Shown here one piece after another: positions 41,243 through 49,194 of a DNA stretch of 64,000 nt; within the stretch, counting starts at the first letter, position 1; every line of letters begins with the position of its first letter. Location: NCBI GenBank assembly GCA_964473205.1, contig CAYYOK010000001.1, positions 62,001 through 126,000 of the forward strand. Reading direction: 5' to 3'. Made by a program: the position numbers and the translations under genes. The notes below the pieces were generated by a model that saw only the letters and a program-made list of their open reading frames with translations, was not told where the DNA came from and did no database searches. This DNA is from CAYMRL01 sp964473205. GTDB lineage: Bacteria > Deinococcota > Deinococci > Deinococcales > Trueperaceae.

Positions 41243-42481
41243 TTAGAGGTAGCCGCCATCCTCGAGGATCGAGTCGTACTCCTCCTTGAGGAACATCTGC
41301 GTGTCCTCCAGGCTCTGCTGGTCGGAGAGGTAGAGGGTGACCTGCTCGACGATCAGCGGGCGCAGCTCGGCGCTGGCGCGGATGTCGGAGAAGGCGCGGC
41401 CGTAGTCGACGGCCATGTCCAGCATCTGGTTCCAGACCGGGTTGGCGCGCAGGTCTTCCCAAGCGTCGGTCCTGGTCGGGGTGAAGCCGGCGACGCGGCT
41501 CAGCTCGATGGCGTTCTCGCGGCTGCCGATGTACTTGAGGAACTCGGCGGCGAGAGCCGGATCGGAGACGTAGGCGGGAACCGAGAGCCAGTCGGTGAAG
41601 ACCTGGATCAGCGGCTCGCCGTTGGCGCCGGCCGGGTACGGGCCGATGACGATGTCGTTCCAGAGCGCGTTGTCGGTCGGGGGCATGTTCCACATCGGGA
41701 AGATGCCGCTGACGACCATGCCGGAGGCGATGGGCCAGCCCTCGATCGGCGGCAGGCCGGCGGTGGTCTCGGTCGGCAGCACGGCGCGGCGGCGGTCGTA
41801 CATGAACTGCAGGGCTTCGGCGGTGGCGGCGCTGTCGAAGGCGCTCGAGCCGTCGGCGTTGTACAGCTCGCCGCCGGCGCTCCAGATGTAGGCGATGAAC
41901 TCCTGGGCGTCGAACAGGCCCGCGCCGATGTCCATGAAGCCCATCTGCGTCATGGCGCCGTCCGCGACGGCGGAGTTGGCGCGCACGAAGGCGAGGGAGT
42001 CCTCGAAGGTAAGCGGCGGAATTGCGCTGGGGTCGGCAGCCAGGTCGCCGCGGAAGAACATCGGGCGCGGGCTCATCAGCAGCGGCAGGCCGCGCAGGTG
42101 ACCGTCCCAGCTGGCGACGGCCAGGGCCGCCGGCAGGAACGAGTCGAGCTCGCTCCAGTCGGCGAGGTACGGGTCGAGGTCGGCCAGCAGGTGGCCGAAG
42201 GCGGCCGCGTACTCGGAGCCGAGGTAGACGATGTCGGGGCCGGAGCCGGTGGTGATCCAGCCGGCGACGGCGGCGTCGAAGTCGCCCCAGCCGCCGGTTA
42301 GGATCTCGAGCTGCACGTCGGGGTGGCTGGCCTGGAAGCCAGGGAACGCGACGTCTTGGAACCACTGCATGGTGCCTTCGGTGAGGCCGGTGATGTAGAT
42401 CTCCAGCGTGCGTTGGGCCTGCGCGGAAGCGGCGGCGCTCAACAGCAACAGGCTCAGGACGACAACTCTCAGTCTTCGCAT
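41243..42481 (-). CDS. extracellular sugar-binding protein of ABC importer (family 1)
   Basis: 412 residues. The signal peptide is MRRLRVVVLSLLLLSAAASAQA. The mature protein is a type I solute-binding fold, with VQLEILTGGWGDFDAAVAGWITTGSGPDIVYLG near the start, LPLLMSPRPMFFRGDL, and FLKYIGSRENAIELSRVAGFTPTR near residue 318, as in MalE/UgpB-like proteins. No lipobox cysteine is present. It is the first gene of the seven-gene operon, with GGAGG five bases before the ATG. The substrate is inferred from the neighbouring hydrolases to be a GlcNAc-containing oligosaccharide. Confidence 0.9.
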   Translation of the reverse strand: MRRLRVVVLSLLLLSAAASAQAQRTLEIYITGLTEGTMQWFQDVAFPGFQASHPDVQLEILTGGWGDFDAAVAGWITTGSGPDIVYLGSEYAAAFGHLLADLDPYLADWSELDSFLPAALAVASWDGHLRGLPLLMSPRPMFFRGDLAADPSAIPPLTFEDSLAFVRANSAVADGAMTQMGFMDIGAGLFDAQEFIAYIWSAGGELYNADGSSAFDSAATAEALQFMYDRRRAVLPTETTAGLPPIEGWPIASGMVVSGIFPMWNMPPTDNALWNDIVIGPYPAGANGEPLIQVFTDWLSVPAYVSDPALAAEFLKYIGSRENAIELSRVAGFTPTRTDAWEDLRANPVWNQMLDMAVDYGRAFSDIRASAELRPLIVEQVTLYLSDQQSLEDTQMFLKEEYDSILEDGGYL

Positions 42482-42619
42482 CTTTCCTCCGTCCGCGTGC
42501 GCAAGGTCAGGTGTGCGCAGCGGTCATGCCAGGGCGCGGGGCAGCGGCAGCGCGCCGTCGGATGACGGTGTGTCGTGCCGTGCCTAGGGCGTCGCCAACG
42601 TCAGGCATCACCTCCAAGC

Positions 42620-42648
42620 AGTTAGTAAAGAAATCTTACTTACTTACT
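42620..42648 (-). promoter_or_regulatory. palindromic operator at the start of the oligosaccharide operon
   Basis: Arms AGTTAGTAA (42620-42628) and TTACTTACT (42636-42644) are inverted repeats with one mismatch around a 7-bp centre; a third TTACT copy extends to 42648. It is an AT-rich island in GC-rich DNA and covers the predicted start site. The likely ligand is the ROK repressor encoded in the same operon. Confidence 0.6.
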
Positions 42649-42651
42649 GCG

Positions 42652-42680
42652 AGTGTAGACACGACCCGTGACGCTGTCAA
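42652..42680 (-). promoter_or_regulatory. near-consensus sigma-70-type promoter of the oligosaccharide operon
   Basis: On the minus strand: TTGACA (42680-42675), exactly 17 bp, TACACT (42657-42652). The predicted start near 42645 falls inside the palindrome at 42620-42648. The leader to the ATG at 42481 is about 165 nt. Confidence 0.75.
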
Positions 42681-42705
42681 GCCTCGAACGCTTACGCTCG
42701 TAATC

Positions 42706-43464
42706 ATGGCAGGCCTCATGACAGGCACGATCCTGATCACGGGCGGCAGCCGGGGCATCGGCGCCGCGACGGCCCGGTTGGCGGCGGAGCGCGGCTTCGA
42801 GGTGCTCGTCGCGTACCGAGGCGGCCACGCTGCCGCCGAAGCTCTCATCGACGAGCTGAGGGAGTCGGGCGCGACGGCGCGAGCCGTGCAAGCCGACGTA
42901 GGCAGCGAGGCGGACGTCCTGCGGCTGTTCCAGGTCCTGGACGAGAGCGGCGCGCGCCTGACGGCGTTGGTCAACAACGCCGGGATCCTGGAGCAGCAGG
43001 CGCGCCTCGACGCCATCGACGGCGGGCGCCTCGAGCGCGTGTTCCGCACCAACGTCTTCGGTGCCTTCCTCTGCGCCCGCGAGGCGGTCAGGCGCATGTC
43101 GACGCGTTACGGCGGCCGTGGCGGCGCCATCGTCAACGTCTCGTCCGGCGCGGCCCGCACCGGCTCGCCCGGCGAGTACGTCGATTACGCCGCCAGCAAG
43201 GGAGCGCTCGACACGATGACGATCGGCCTGGCGCACGAGGTGGCCCAGGAGGGCATCCGCGTCAACGGCGTGCGGCCCGGCTTCATCTACACCGACATGC
43301 ACGCCAGCGGCGGCGAGCCGGACCGGGTCGAGCGCGTGAAGGCGTTCGTGCCGCTGCGCCGCGGCGGCACGCCGGAAGAGGTGGCGCGGGCAATCTTGTG
43401 GCTGCTGTCGGACGAGGCGTCCTACAGCACGGGGTCGTTCATCGACGTCAGTGGGGGCAGGTGA
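42706..43464 (+). CDS. short-chain dehydrogenase/reductase (SDR)
   Basis: 252 residues. The cofactor motif TGGSRGIG is at about residues 12-19, followed by NNAG (near 92) and the catalytic set Ser in VNVSSGAA, with YAASK (near 161-165). It is a classical SDR of the FabG/glucose dehydrogenase type; the C terminus with TGSFIDVSGGR is standard. The substrate is not determined. ATG 42706 has TACGCT seven bases upstream in leaderless position; ATG 42718 is an alternative. It is divergent from the oligosaccharide operon and its stop nearly touches that of the opposing DUF1684 gene. Confidence 0.88.
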   Translation: MAGLMTGTILITGGSRGIGAATARLAAERGFEVLVAYRGGHAAAEALIDELRESGATARAVQADVGSEADVLRLFQVLDESGARLTALVNNAGILEQQARLDAIDGGRLERVFRTNVFGAFLCAREAVRRMSTRYGGRGGAIVNVSSGAARTGSPGEYVDYAASKGALDTMTIGLAHEVAQEGIRVNGVRPGFIYTDMHASGGEPDRVERVKAFVPLRRGGTPEEVARAILWLLSDEASYSTGSFIDVSGGR

Positions 43465-43468
43465 GCGG

Positions 43469-44275
43469 CTAGCGCGAGGGGTAGCGCTCGCCAGCCGGCA
43501 CGGCGAACGGCAGGCGGTTCTCCTCGGAAGGCGTCGGGCAGGTGGCGTACGGCGTGTGTGCGCAGGGCGGGTGGTGCGCGTAGTTGAAGTCGAGCACCAG
43601 GCGGCCGTCCACCGGCCCGTCGACGTTGAGGAAGCGTCCCCCGCCGTAAGTGGTCGAGCGGTTCGTCGCGTCCTTGAAGTTGAAGAACAGGCGGCCTTTG
43701 GCGCCGGCAGGGGTGGCCAGCAAGGTGTGCTCGGCCCCGGCGGCGAGGAAGCGCGCGCGGCCAGCCACCGGCGTCGGCGCGACCTGGCCGAGCACGTTGA
43801 CGACGTCGACCGTCTCGCCCGGCTCCGGCGGGATGAACTCGGCTTCGATGCGCCAGCACGGGTCGGTCTCGAACCACGCGACCTCAGCTTCGGGGTCGCG
43901 AGTCGCGGACGCCAGCGGGTCGTAGACGCGCGCGCCGCAGAGCTGGCCGCGCTTGATCAGGTTGACGCGCACGGCCGTGTCGCCCTCGCCCGCGAACAGC
44001 GCCTTGTCGCCCGTCACCACCAGAGGGGCAGACAACGGGAGCCCTTCGTGCGTCAGCCCGGCAGCCAATGGAGCCACCGTGACGGCCGTGCCGTCGTAGC
44101 CGAGCGAGGCGAGCCGCCGAGGCAGCCGCGCAGGCAGCCCGACGCGAGCGTCAGGCTCGGAGCCGAGGAGGTTGTCGCCCTCCTCGAGCCAGGCCAGCGT
44201 AGTTATCGCCCACCAGCCGTACGGAGCGGCGAGCTTGCCCACGTAGTCGGCCCGCCACGCTTCGAGATCGGTCAT
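43469..44275 (-). CDS. DUF1684 family protein
   Basis: 268 residues. It has the family features: an N-terminal Trp-rich stretch (YGWWAITTLAWLEEGDN), the central FNFKDATNRSTTYGGGRFL and the C-terminal LDFNYAHHPPCAHTPYATC, with PTPSEENRLPF. DUF1684 proteins are about 200-300 residues and of unknown function; conserved His, Cys and Tyr suggest an active site. ATG 44275 was chosen because DLEAWRADY is a frequent N terminus; the frame continues upstream without conservation. Confidence 0.8.
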   Translation of the reverse strand: MTDLEAWRADYVGKLAAPYGWWAITTLAWLEEGDNLLGSEPDARVGLPARLPRRLASLGYDGTAVTVAPLAAGLTHEGLPLSAPLVVTGDKALFAGEGDTAVRVNLIKRGQLCGARVYDPLASATRDPEAEVAWFETDPCWRIEAEFIPPEPGETVDVVNVLGQVAPTPVAGRARFLAAGAEHTLLATPAGAKGRLFFNFKDATNRSTTYGGGRFLNVDGPVDGRLVLDFNYAHHPPCAHTPYATCPTPSEENRLPFAVPAGERYPSR

Positions 44276-44357
44276 CGGTCGCTCCAAGGGGACGCCGGAG
44301 CGGTGCTCCTGCCCTCGCCCGCGCGCCACGCAGCTGGATAGGTCATCGCTCGCTCCC

Positions 44358-44388
44358 GGGTCGCGGCTCGCGCTCGGCGCCGCGACCC
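44358..44388 (-). other. stable hairpin in the Ada-DUF1684 intergenic gap
   Basis: An exact 10-bp stem GGGTCGCGGC/GCCGCGACCC with an 11-base loop lies about 95 bases beyond the ada stop codon and upstream of the DUF1684 start. There is no T-run, so it may be a Rho-independent-like barrier or a processing site but is not a clear terminator. The rest of the ~200-bp gap holds no gene. Confidence 0.5.
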
Positions 44389-44482
44389 CGCACAACCTAA
44401 CGCGCGGCGCGCCAGGTCGTCGCGCCTTGGGGCACGTTGCGGGTCACGCCGGGACGAACGCTCGCGCCGCCCGAGAGATCGC

Positions 44483-45613
44483 TCAGTCGAACAGACCCTG
44501 GCCCCTGCGCTCGTGATCGAGGAGCCAGCGCTTGCGCGGCACGCCGCCGCCGTAACCACCCAGCTCCCCGTTGGAGTTGATCACCCGGTGGCACGGCACC
44601 ACGATGGCGAGCTGGTTCGCGCCGTTCGCCTGCGCCACGGCGCGGAACGCCGTTGGCCGCCCCAGGCTGTTGGCGAGCTGCTGATAGGAGCGCGTCTCGC
44701 CCGGCGGGATGCGGAGCAGCTCGCTCCAGACGGTGCGCTGGAAGTCGGTGCCGCGCAGCTCGATGGGCGTCTCGAACGCCAGCCGCTCGCCGGCGAAGTA
44801 CTCGGCCAGCTCACGCTCGATCTGGTCGATCGGCGCGGACCGGCCGGGGACGATCGCGGCGGACTCTCGCAGCCTCAGCAGCTCCCGCTCCAAGCCGCGA
44901 CGCTCGACGAACTCGAGCAGCACCAGCCGGTCCTCGCTGGCCACGGCCAGGATCGGCCCCAACGGGCTGTCGAGCCAGCTGGCCAGCAGCGCCGTGGCGC
45001 CCTTCGAGCTCGGCGAGGAGCCGATGATGCGGGCGTACGCCTCGCGGAACCCGCTGCCGGACTCGTAGCCGGCGTCTTGTTGAGCGTCGATCACGCTGCC
45101 TCCCTTGCGCAGGCTCGCCAGAGCCAGGCCCATGCGGCGTGCTCTGGCGAACTCCATGAACGTCATGCCGAAGCGCTTCTTGAACTGGCGCCTGGCCGTC
45201 GACTGGTCGACACCCAGCGCCCTGAAGTCGCGGTCGCGCCAGCGCTTCTGCGGCTGCTCCTCGACCGCCTCGACGAGCCGCTTGAGCGCGCCGCTGAGGT
45301 CGTTGGGGTGCGCCAGCGGCCGGCAGCGCTTGCAGGGGCGGTACCCGGCGTGCAGCGCAGCCTTGGCGTTGGGGAAGAACTCGCAGTTCTCCTGCTTGGG
45401 GTTGCGTGCCGGGCAGGTCGGACGGCAGAAGACGCCCGTCGTCCTGACGCCGACGTAGAACAGGCCTTCGTACTCGGGGTCGCGGTCGAGCAGGGCCTGG
45501 TAGTAGCGGCGGGCCTGGCTCTCGCTGACCTTGAAGGCGTCTCTTCGGGGTCTCTCTTCACTTAGCGCCGCCGGACGCGGGTGCGGCGTCGACACACTCA
45601 TGGAGTACCTCAT
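44483..45613 (-). CDS. ada: bifunctional Ada-type methyltransferase/activator
   Basis: 376 residues in three parts. The N-terminal Ada zinc domain has Cys 63, 67, 94 and 97, spaced as in E. coli Ada (Cys 38, 42, 69, 72); Cys 63 is the methylphosphotriester acceptor. An AraC-type HTH region spans about 115-205. The C-terminal O6-methylguanine methyltransferase has the active-site motif PCHRV near residue 345 and ends in LLDHE. It repairs alkylated DNA and, when methylated, activates its own regulon. The ATG has TAGACT seven bases upstream. Confidence 0.95.
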   Translation of the reverse strand: MRYSMSVSTPHPRPAALSEERPRRDAFKVSESQARRYYQALLDRDPEYEGLFYVGVRTTGVFCRPTCPARNPKQENCEFFPNAKAALHAGYRPCKRCRPLAHPNDLSGALKRLVEAVEEQPQKRWRDRDFRALGVDQSTARRQFKKRFGMTFMEFARARRMGLALASLRKGGSVIDAQQDAGYESGSGFREAYARIIGSSPSSKGATALLASWLDSPLGPILAVASEDRLVLLEFVERRGLERELLRLRESAAIVPGRSAPIDQIERELAEYFAGERLAFETPIELRGTDFQRTVWSELLRIPPGETRSYQQLANSLGRPTAFRAVAQANGANQLAIVVPCHRVINSNGELGGYGGGVPRKRWLLDHERRGQGLFD

Positions 45614-45620
45614 CGCATGA

Positions 45621-45626
45621 AGTCTA
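45621..45626 (-). promoter_or_regulatory. TAGACT -10 element, leaderless position, for ada
   Basis: On the minus strand TAGACT precedes the ATG at 45613 by seven bases. No -35 or Shine-Dalgarno sequence is evident. If real, the ada mRNA would start at its initiation codon. Confidence 0.4.
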
Positions 45627-45731
45627 GTCTCGGTGGCGGAGCGGTGCCGACGAGAATCGGGCAGCTAAGTCAGAGGCGCTCAGAACGGCGCGACTCGCGG
45701 CTGATCGCTCCGACGCCTCGGAGCGAGCGAG

Positions 45732-46100
45732 TCAAACTGACTGGGTGAACGCCAGCACGTGCCCGTCCGGGTCGAGCAGCTCGAACTCGGTGTCGCCCCA
45801 TGGGCGAGTGACCGGCCCGGTGAGGCTGGCGCCGGGGTTCTGATGGTCCAGCGGCTCGAGCCCGGCTGCCACGGCTCGAGCGAAGAGCGCGCTCACGTCG
45901 GGCGTGGCTAGGTGGACGACCGGCAGCCCGCGCTTCTCGCCCGGCTCGGCGGGGTGGAGCATCAGCTCCGCGTCTCCCACCGCGAACCAGTGCATGCCCT
46001 CGTAGCCACGCAGGTACTGGAAGCCGAGAGACTCGTAGAAGCGTCGCGAGCGCTCGGTGTCGGCACAGAACAGCACCAGGTGATGGAAGCGCGAGATCAT
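45732..46100 (-). CDS. VOC-family (glyoxalase/bleomycin-resistance fold) protein
   Basis: 122 residues, one VOC domain. FHHLVLFCADTERSRRFYESLGF at the start supplies the first metal-site His. HLATPDVSALFARAVAAG marks the second half, and PWGDTEFELLDPDGHVLAF at the end gives the conserved Glu and the DPDGH turn. Such proteins bind a divalent metal and catalyse isomerisation, dioxygenation or antibiotic binding; the activity is not specified. GGAGG lies eight bases before the ATG at 46100. A six-codon mini-ORF overlaps this start. Confidence 0.88.
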   Translation of the reverse strand: MISRFHHLVLFCADTERSRRFYESLGFQYLRGYEGMHWFAVGDAELMLHPAEPGEKRGLPVVHLATPDVSALFARAVAAGLEPLDHQNPGASLTGPVTRPWGDTEFELLDPDGHVLAFTQSV

Positions 46101-46114
46101 GGTTGGCCTCCCAT
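46097..46114 (-). promoter_or_regulatory. possible leaderless mini-ORF coupled to the VOC gene
   Basis: TATAGT (46126-46121) lies six bases before an ATG at 46114. That ATG opens a five-codon frame (Met-Gly-Gly-Gln-Pro) whose TGA overlaps the VOC start codon as ATGA. The GGA GGC codons also form the VOC gene's Shine-Dalgarno. It could be a leader peptide or coincidence. Confidence 0.35.
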
Positions 46115-46161
46115 GACCGAACTATAGCTAGGGTCGCAGCGCCCGGCCATGCCATCATCGC

Positions 46162-46878
46162 GTGGTGAGCCAGCCCGCCCCCGCACCGATCCCCGCTACC
46201 ACTCGAGACGCCTCAGGCCTCTACCATCTCAGCCCGGCGGGGCAGCTACGGGCCGGCAAGACGGCGCGCCGCCTGGTCCAGCTCGGCATCGGGCTGGTCC
46301 TGTACGCGATCTCGATGGCGCTGATCATCCGCAGCGGCCTCGGGATGCTGCCATGGGACGTGCTCCATTACGGCCTCTCGCAGCATCTGCCCCTCAGCCT
46401 CGGCACGGTGGTGGTCCTGACCTCGCTGGCGGTGCTGCTCACCTGGATCCCGCTGCGACAGCCGCCCGGCATCGGCACGATCGCCAACGCGCTGCTGATC
46501 GGCATCCTCCTCGACCCCGTGATGCGCTACCTGCCTGCGCCCGAGACGCCGTGGTTGCAGACCTCGTTCCTGCTGACCGGGGTGCTGATCAACGCCATCG
46601 CGACCGCCTCGTACATCGGCAGCCACTTCGGGCCGGGGCCGCGCGACGGGCTGATGACAGGCCTGTCGCGCGCCAGCGGCCGCAGCCTGCGGCTAGTCAG
46701 GACCGCGATCGAGGTGACGGTGGTCGCGGTCGGTTGGCTCCTGGGTGGCGTCGTCGGGGTGGGCACGCTGCTCTACGCGCTGGCGATCGGGCCGTTGACG
46801 CAGTTCTTCCTGCCGCGGCTGTCGGTGAGGCTCGAGCCTCACCGGCCCGGTCGGGCTAGGGTTGGTCCTGAGTCCTAA
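46162..46878 (+). CDS. YczE/YyaS/YitT-like integral membrane protein
   Basis: 238 residues with about five membrane helices after a polar N terminus of 30 residues. MALIIRSGLGMLPWDVLHYGLSQHL near residue 52 is the conserved motif of the YczE family, as is FGPGPRDGLMTGLSRASGRSLRLVRTAIEV further on. The family is of unknown function, often with HTH regulators nearby, though none is here. GTG 46162 is chosen; the next codon (GTG 46165) is equally possible. Confidence 0.8.
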   Translation: MVSQPAPAPIPATTRDASGLYHLSPAGQLRAGKTARRLVQLGIGLVLYAISMALIIRSGLGMLPWDVLHYGLSQHLPLSLGTVVVLTSLAVLLTWIPLRQPPGIGTIANALLIGILLDPVMRYLPAPETPWLQTSFLLTGVLINAIATASYIGSHFGPGPRDGLMTGLSRASGRSLRLVRTAIEVTVVAVGWLLGGVVGVGTLLYALAIGPLTQFFLPRLSVRLEPHRPGRARVGPES

Positions 46879-46925
46879 GCGGTGAGCGAGCGGGTCGCCG
46901 CGGGAGGTACGCCGGTCAGGCAGCC

Positions 46926-47408
46926 ATGAGCAGAGCGTTCATCAAGGAGGACGCGCAGCGCGAGGACGTGCAGGTCGTGCCGCGCGCACCGCTGCCCCAG
47001 GGCGCGAGGAACCTGGTGACGCAGCGCGGCCTCGACCTCCTGGTGGCCGAGCGTGAGGAGATCCGTGCGGCCCTGGCTGCCGGCGGCGCAGCAGCTTCCG
47101 ACGAGCGCCTGCGCCTGGCCCTCGAAGCGGCCCTGGGCGAGCTGGTGCCGCGACTGGCCGGCGCGGAGCTGAGCGTGCCGGCCGATGCCGCCGAGGTCCG
47201 CTTCGGCCACGAGGTGACCCTGCGGCCGGCCAGCGGCGCGGGCGCCGAGCTGACCGTGCGCATCGTAGGCGTGGACGAGGCCGACCCCGAGGCAGGCGAG
47301 ATCTCCTACCTGGCGCCCTTGGCTCAGGCGCTGATGGGCCTGAAGCTGGGCGACGAGGTCAGCCTGGGCCCCTCGGGCCGCCAGATGGTGGTGGCGAGGA
47401 TCGGCTGA
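46926..47408 (+). CDS. Gre-family transcription elongation factor-like protein, atypical tip
   Basis: 160 residues. The C-terminal FKBP-like domain is clear: VRFGHEVTL, VRIVGVDEADPEAGEISYLAPLAQALMGLKLGDEV (near 97-145). The N-terminal coiled coil is present (LVTQRGLDLLVAEREEIRAAL and LRLALEAALGELV), but its turn lacks the DLxEN acidic motif by which GreA stimulates RNA cleavage; here it reads GGAAASDER. It may be a regulatory or inhibitory Gre homologue (Gfh-like) rather than a cleavage factor. ATG 46926; the longer N terminus MSRAFIKED is often found in GreAB proteins. Confidence 0.75.
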   Translation: MSRAFIKEDAQREDVQVVPRAPLPQGARNLVTQRGLDLLVAEREEIRAALAAGGAAASDERLRLALEAALGELVPRLAGAELSVPADAAEVRFGHEVTLRPASGAGAELTVRIVGVDEADPEAGEISYLAPLAQALMGLKLGDEVSLGPSGRQMVVARIG

Positions 47409-47488
47409 GGCACGGTCTCGAGCGGTCCCAGACGGTCTCAGGCAGTCCCAGGCAGCCCAGCCCAGGCAGCCCAGGCAGCCCCCCGGTC
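47409..47488 (+). repeat. degenerate short-repeat stretch between convergent genes
   Basis: Eighty bases of imperfect direct repeats built on CAGGCAGCCCAG and GGTCTCAGGCAGTCC lie between the Gre-like stop and the convergent PLP-enzyme stop. No gene, hairpin terminator or spacer-repeat regularity is seen. It is probably slippage-derived. Confidence 0.6.
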
Positions 47489-48604
47489 TCAGCGCGTCTT
47501 CCCCCGCGCCGCCACGGGCACGACGGCCTCGATGACGCCGCCGCGGTGCAGGTAGACCTCGTCGTGAAGGTTCGAGACGGGGCAGACGTGGTTGGGCACC
47601 ACGCGCAGGCGCTCGCCGATGGCCGGCACGGCCTTGCAGGCCGAGAAGTCCACGACGCCGTGCTCCTCCGACAGCTCGGTGACCACCGCCTCGGGGTACT
47701 CGAGGACGTGCCCGTAGCCGCCGCCCCAACTAGCCGGGAAGGCGTCGCTGGTGAGCGTCTTCGAGCCGGCGTCGATGACGCCGCGAGTAGGGGTCGGGAG
47801 GCTGACGAGGGTCACGTGCACGTGCAGCGCGCAGTCCTCGAGGCTGGCGCTGCCGACTGCCACGCTGCGGCGATCGTTGTAGACGTAGGTTCCGGCGCGA
47901 TGCTCGGTCTCGCCGACCGTCTCGTGCGCGCTCCAAACGCCGGGGGTGCCGCCCACCGAGACCACGGCCAGCTCGGGCCCGTGCGCGGCCAGCAACTCGC
48001 GCGTGCGCGCCACGAAGCCCGCGACCTCCGGGCCGCTCGGGTAGCACAGCAAACCGAGGAACCTCAGGCCCGGGTAGCGCCCGCAGGCGACGGCCAGGTC
48101 GACTGCCTGCTGCGGCTCGAGCACGCCCTGACGCTTCTTGCCGCATTCGAACTCGACCAGCACGCCGATCTCGCGGTCCGCCAGCTCGGCGGCCGCGCCC
48201 ACTGCCGCCAGCGCCACCTCGTTGTCGACGGCTACCCTGAGGTCGGCCATGCGCGCGACGGCCGCGAGCCGCCTGATCTTCTCGGCGCCCATCACGTTGT
48301 AGGTGATGAGGATGTCGCGGATGCCGGCCGCGGCCATCACCTCGGCCTCGCCGACGCTCTGCACCGTGATGCCGGCGGCGCCGGCGGCGAGCTGCCAATG
48401 CGCTAGCAACGGCAGCTTGTGCGTCTTGATGTGCGGCCGGTTGGCGATGCCGTGGTCGTCCAGGTAGCTCTGAAGACGCTCGATGTTGCGCTCGACGACG
48501 TCCAGGTCGACGATCACGCAGGGCGTGTCGATGTTCGAAGCCAACGTCGGCCCTCGGCTTGGATCGGGCTTGGAAGCTGGTCGCGGTGGCGTGTGCGTTG
48601 TCAT
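47489..48604 (-). CDS. D-serine dehydratase/D-threonine aldolase-like PLP enzyme (DSD1 family)
   Basis: 371 residues of fold-type III PLP barrel. NRPHIKTHKLP near residue 60 holds the Schiff-base lysine. Conserved positions follow in VEFECGKKRQGV and RAGTYVYNDR. The C-terminal region with VPNHVCPVSNLHDEVY contains the His-x-Cys zinc pair that is diagnostic for zinc-dependent D-serine dehydratases. The substrate could be D-threonine, D-serine or a 3-hydroxy D-amino acid. ATG 48604 is chosen; a TACACT element precedes it by eight bases. The gene is divergent from the GAF gene at 48659. Confidence 0.87.
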   Translation of the reverse strand: MTTHTPPRPASKPDPSRGPTLASNIDTPCVIVDLDVVERNIERLQSYLDDHGIANRPHIKTHKLPLLAHWQLAAGAAGITVQSVGEAEVMAAAGIRDILITYNVMGAEKIRRLAAVARMADLRVAVDNEVALAAVGAAAELADREIGVLVEFECGKKRQGVLEPQQAVDLAVACGRYPGLRFLGLLCYPSGPEVAGFVARTRELLAAHGPELAVVSVGGTPGVWSAHETVGETEHRAGTYVYNDRRSVAVGSASLEDCALHVHVTLVSLPTPTRGVIDAGSKTLTSDAFPASWGGGYGHVLEYPEAVVTELSEEHGVVDFSACKAVPAIGERLRVVPNHVCPVSNLHDEVYLHRGGVIEAVVPVAARGKTR

Positions 48605-48612
48605 GGCCAAAC

Positions 48613-48618
48613 AGTGTA
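48613..48618 (-). promoter_or_regulatory. TACACT -10 element for the PLP enzyme gene
   Basis: On the minus strand TACACT is eight bases before the ATG at 48604. The transcript would start at or within two bases of the start codon. It is back to back with the TAGCAT of the divergent fRMsr gene, 28 bases away. Confidence 0.45.
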
Positions 48619-48646
48619 GCGACAGGACCCTGGGCCTAGCGGCTGG

Positions 48647-48652
48647 TAGCAT
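48647..48652 (+). promoter_or_regulatory. TAGCAT -10 element for the fRMsr gene
   Basis: TAGCAT is exactly six bases before the ATG at 48659 and no Shine-Dalgarno lies between. This is the standard leaderless layout in this window. Confidence 0.5.
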
Positions 48653-48658
48653 CGCGCC

Positions 48659-49177
48659 ATGCACGAAGCCGCCATCATCGAGCCGCTGCCTCAGGGGACC
48701 GCCAAGAGCGAGCGCTACGCCTTGCTGCGCCGGCAGGTGCGGGCGCTGCTAGAGGGCGAGAGCGACTGGCTGCCGAACCTTGGCAACGTCGCGGCGGCGG
48801 TCTACGCCTCCCTCCCGGGCCTCAACTGGGCCGGCTTCTACCTGATGCGCGGGGACGAGCTGGTGCTAGGCCCGTTCCAGGGCCAGCCGGCCTGCGTGCG
48901 CATCGAGCCGGGCCGCGGCGTGTGCGGCACGGCCGCCGAGCAGCAGGCGACTCAGGTCGTCGAGGACGTCGAGGCGTTCCCCGGCCACATCGCGTGCGAT
49001 CCTCGCTCGCGCTCGGAGATCGTGGTGCCGGTGGTGGTAGGCGGCCGCACCGTGGCGGTGCTCGACCTCGACAGCTCGCGGCTGGCGAACTTCGACGAGC
49101 ACGACCGCGAGGGGCTCGAGGCGATAGTCTCCGACCTGCTGAGGACGGTCGACTGGCGAGCCGCGACGAGCGTCTGA
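48659..49177 (+). CDS. msrC: free methionine-(R)-sulfoxide reductase (GAF domain)
   Basis: 172 residues, a single GAF domain. The three cysteines of the fRMsr family are all present: in GQPACVRI (near 81), GRGVCGTA (near 91) and HIACDPRSRSEIVVPV (near 115). The last motif is the best family signature. The enzyme reduces the free R-form of methionine sulfoxide and recycles its disulfide by thioredoxin. It is a single-gene unit, part of oxidative-damage repair along with other redox genes in the window. Confidence 0.93.
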   Translation: MHEAAIIEPLPQGTAKSERYALLRRQVRALLEGESDWLPNLGNVAAAVYASLPGLNWAGFYLMRGDELVLGPFQGQPACVRIEPGRGVCGTAAEQQATQVVEDVEAFPGHIACDPRSRSEIVVPVVVGGRTVAVLDLDSSRLANFDEHDREGLEAIVSDLLRTVDWRAATSV

Positions 49178-49194
49178 CCGGCTGACACCTCCGG

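Noticed and set aside
44358..44388. Terminator of ada
   Set aside because: The hairpin is strong but lacks a T-run, so I list it as a hairpin of unknown role.
47409..47488. CRISPR-like repeats
   Set aside because: The units are short, irregular and adjacent, with no spacers of constant length, and there are no cas genes nearby.
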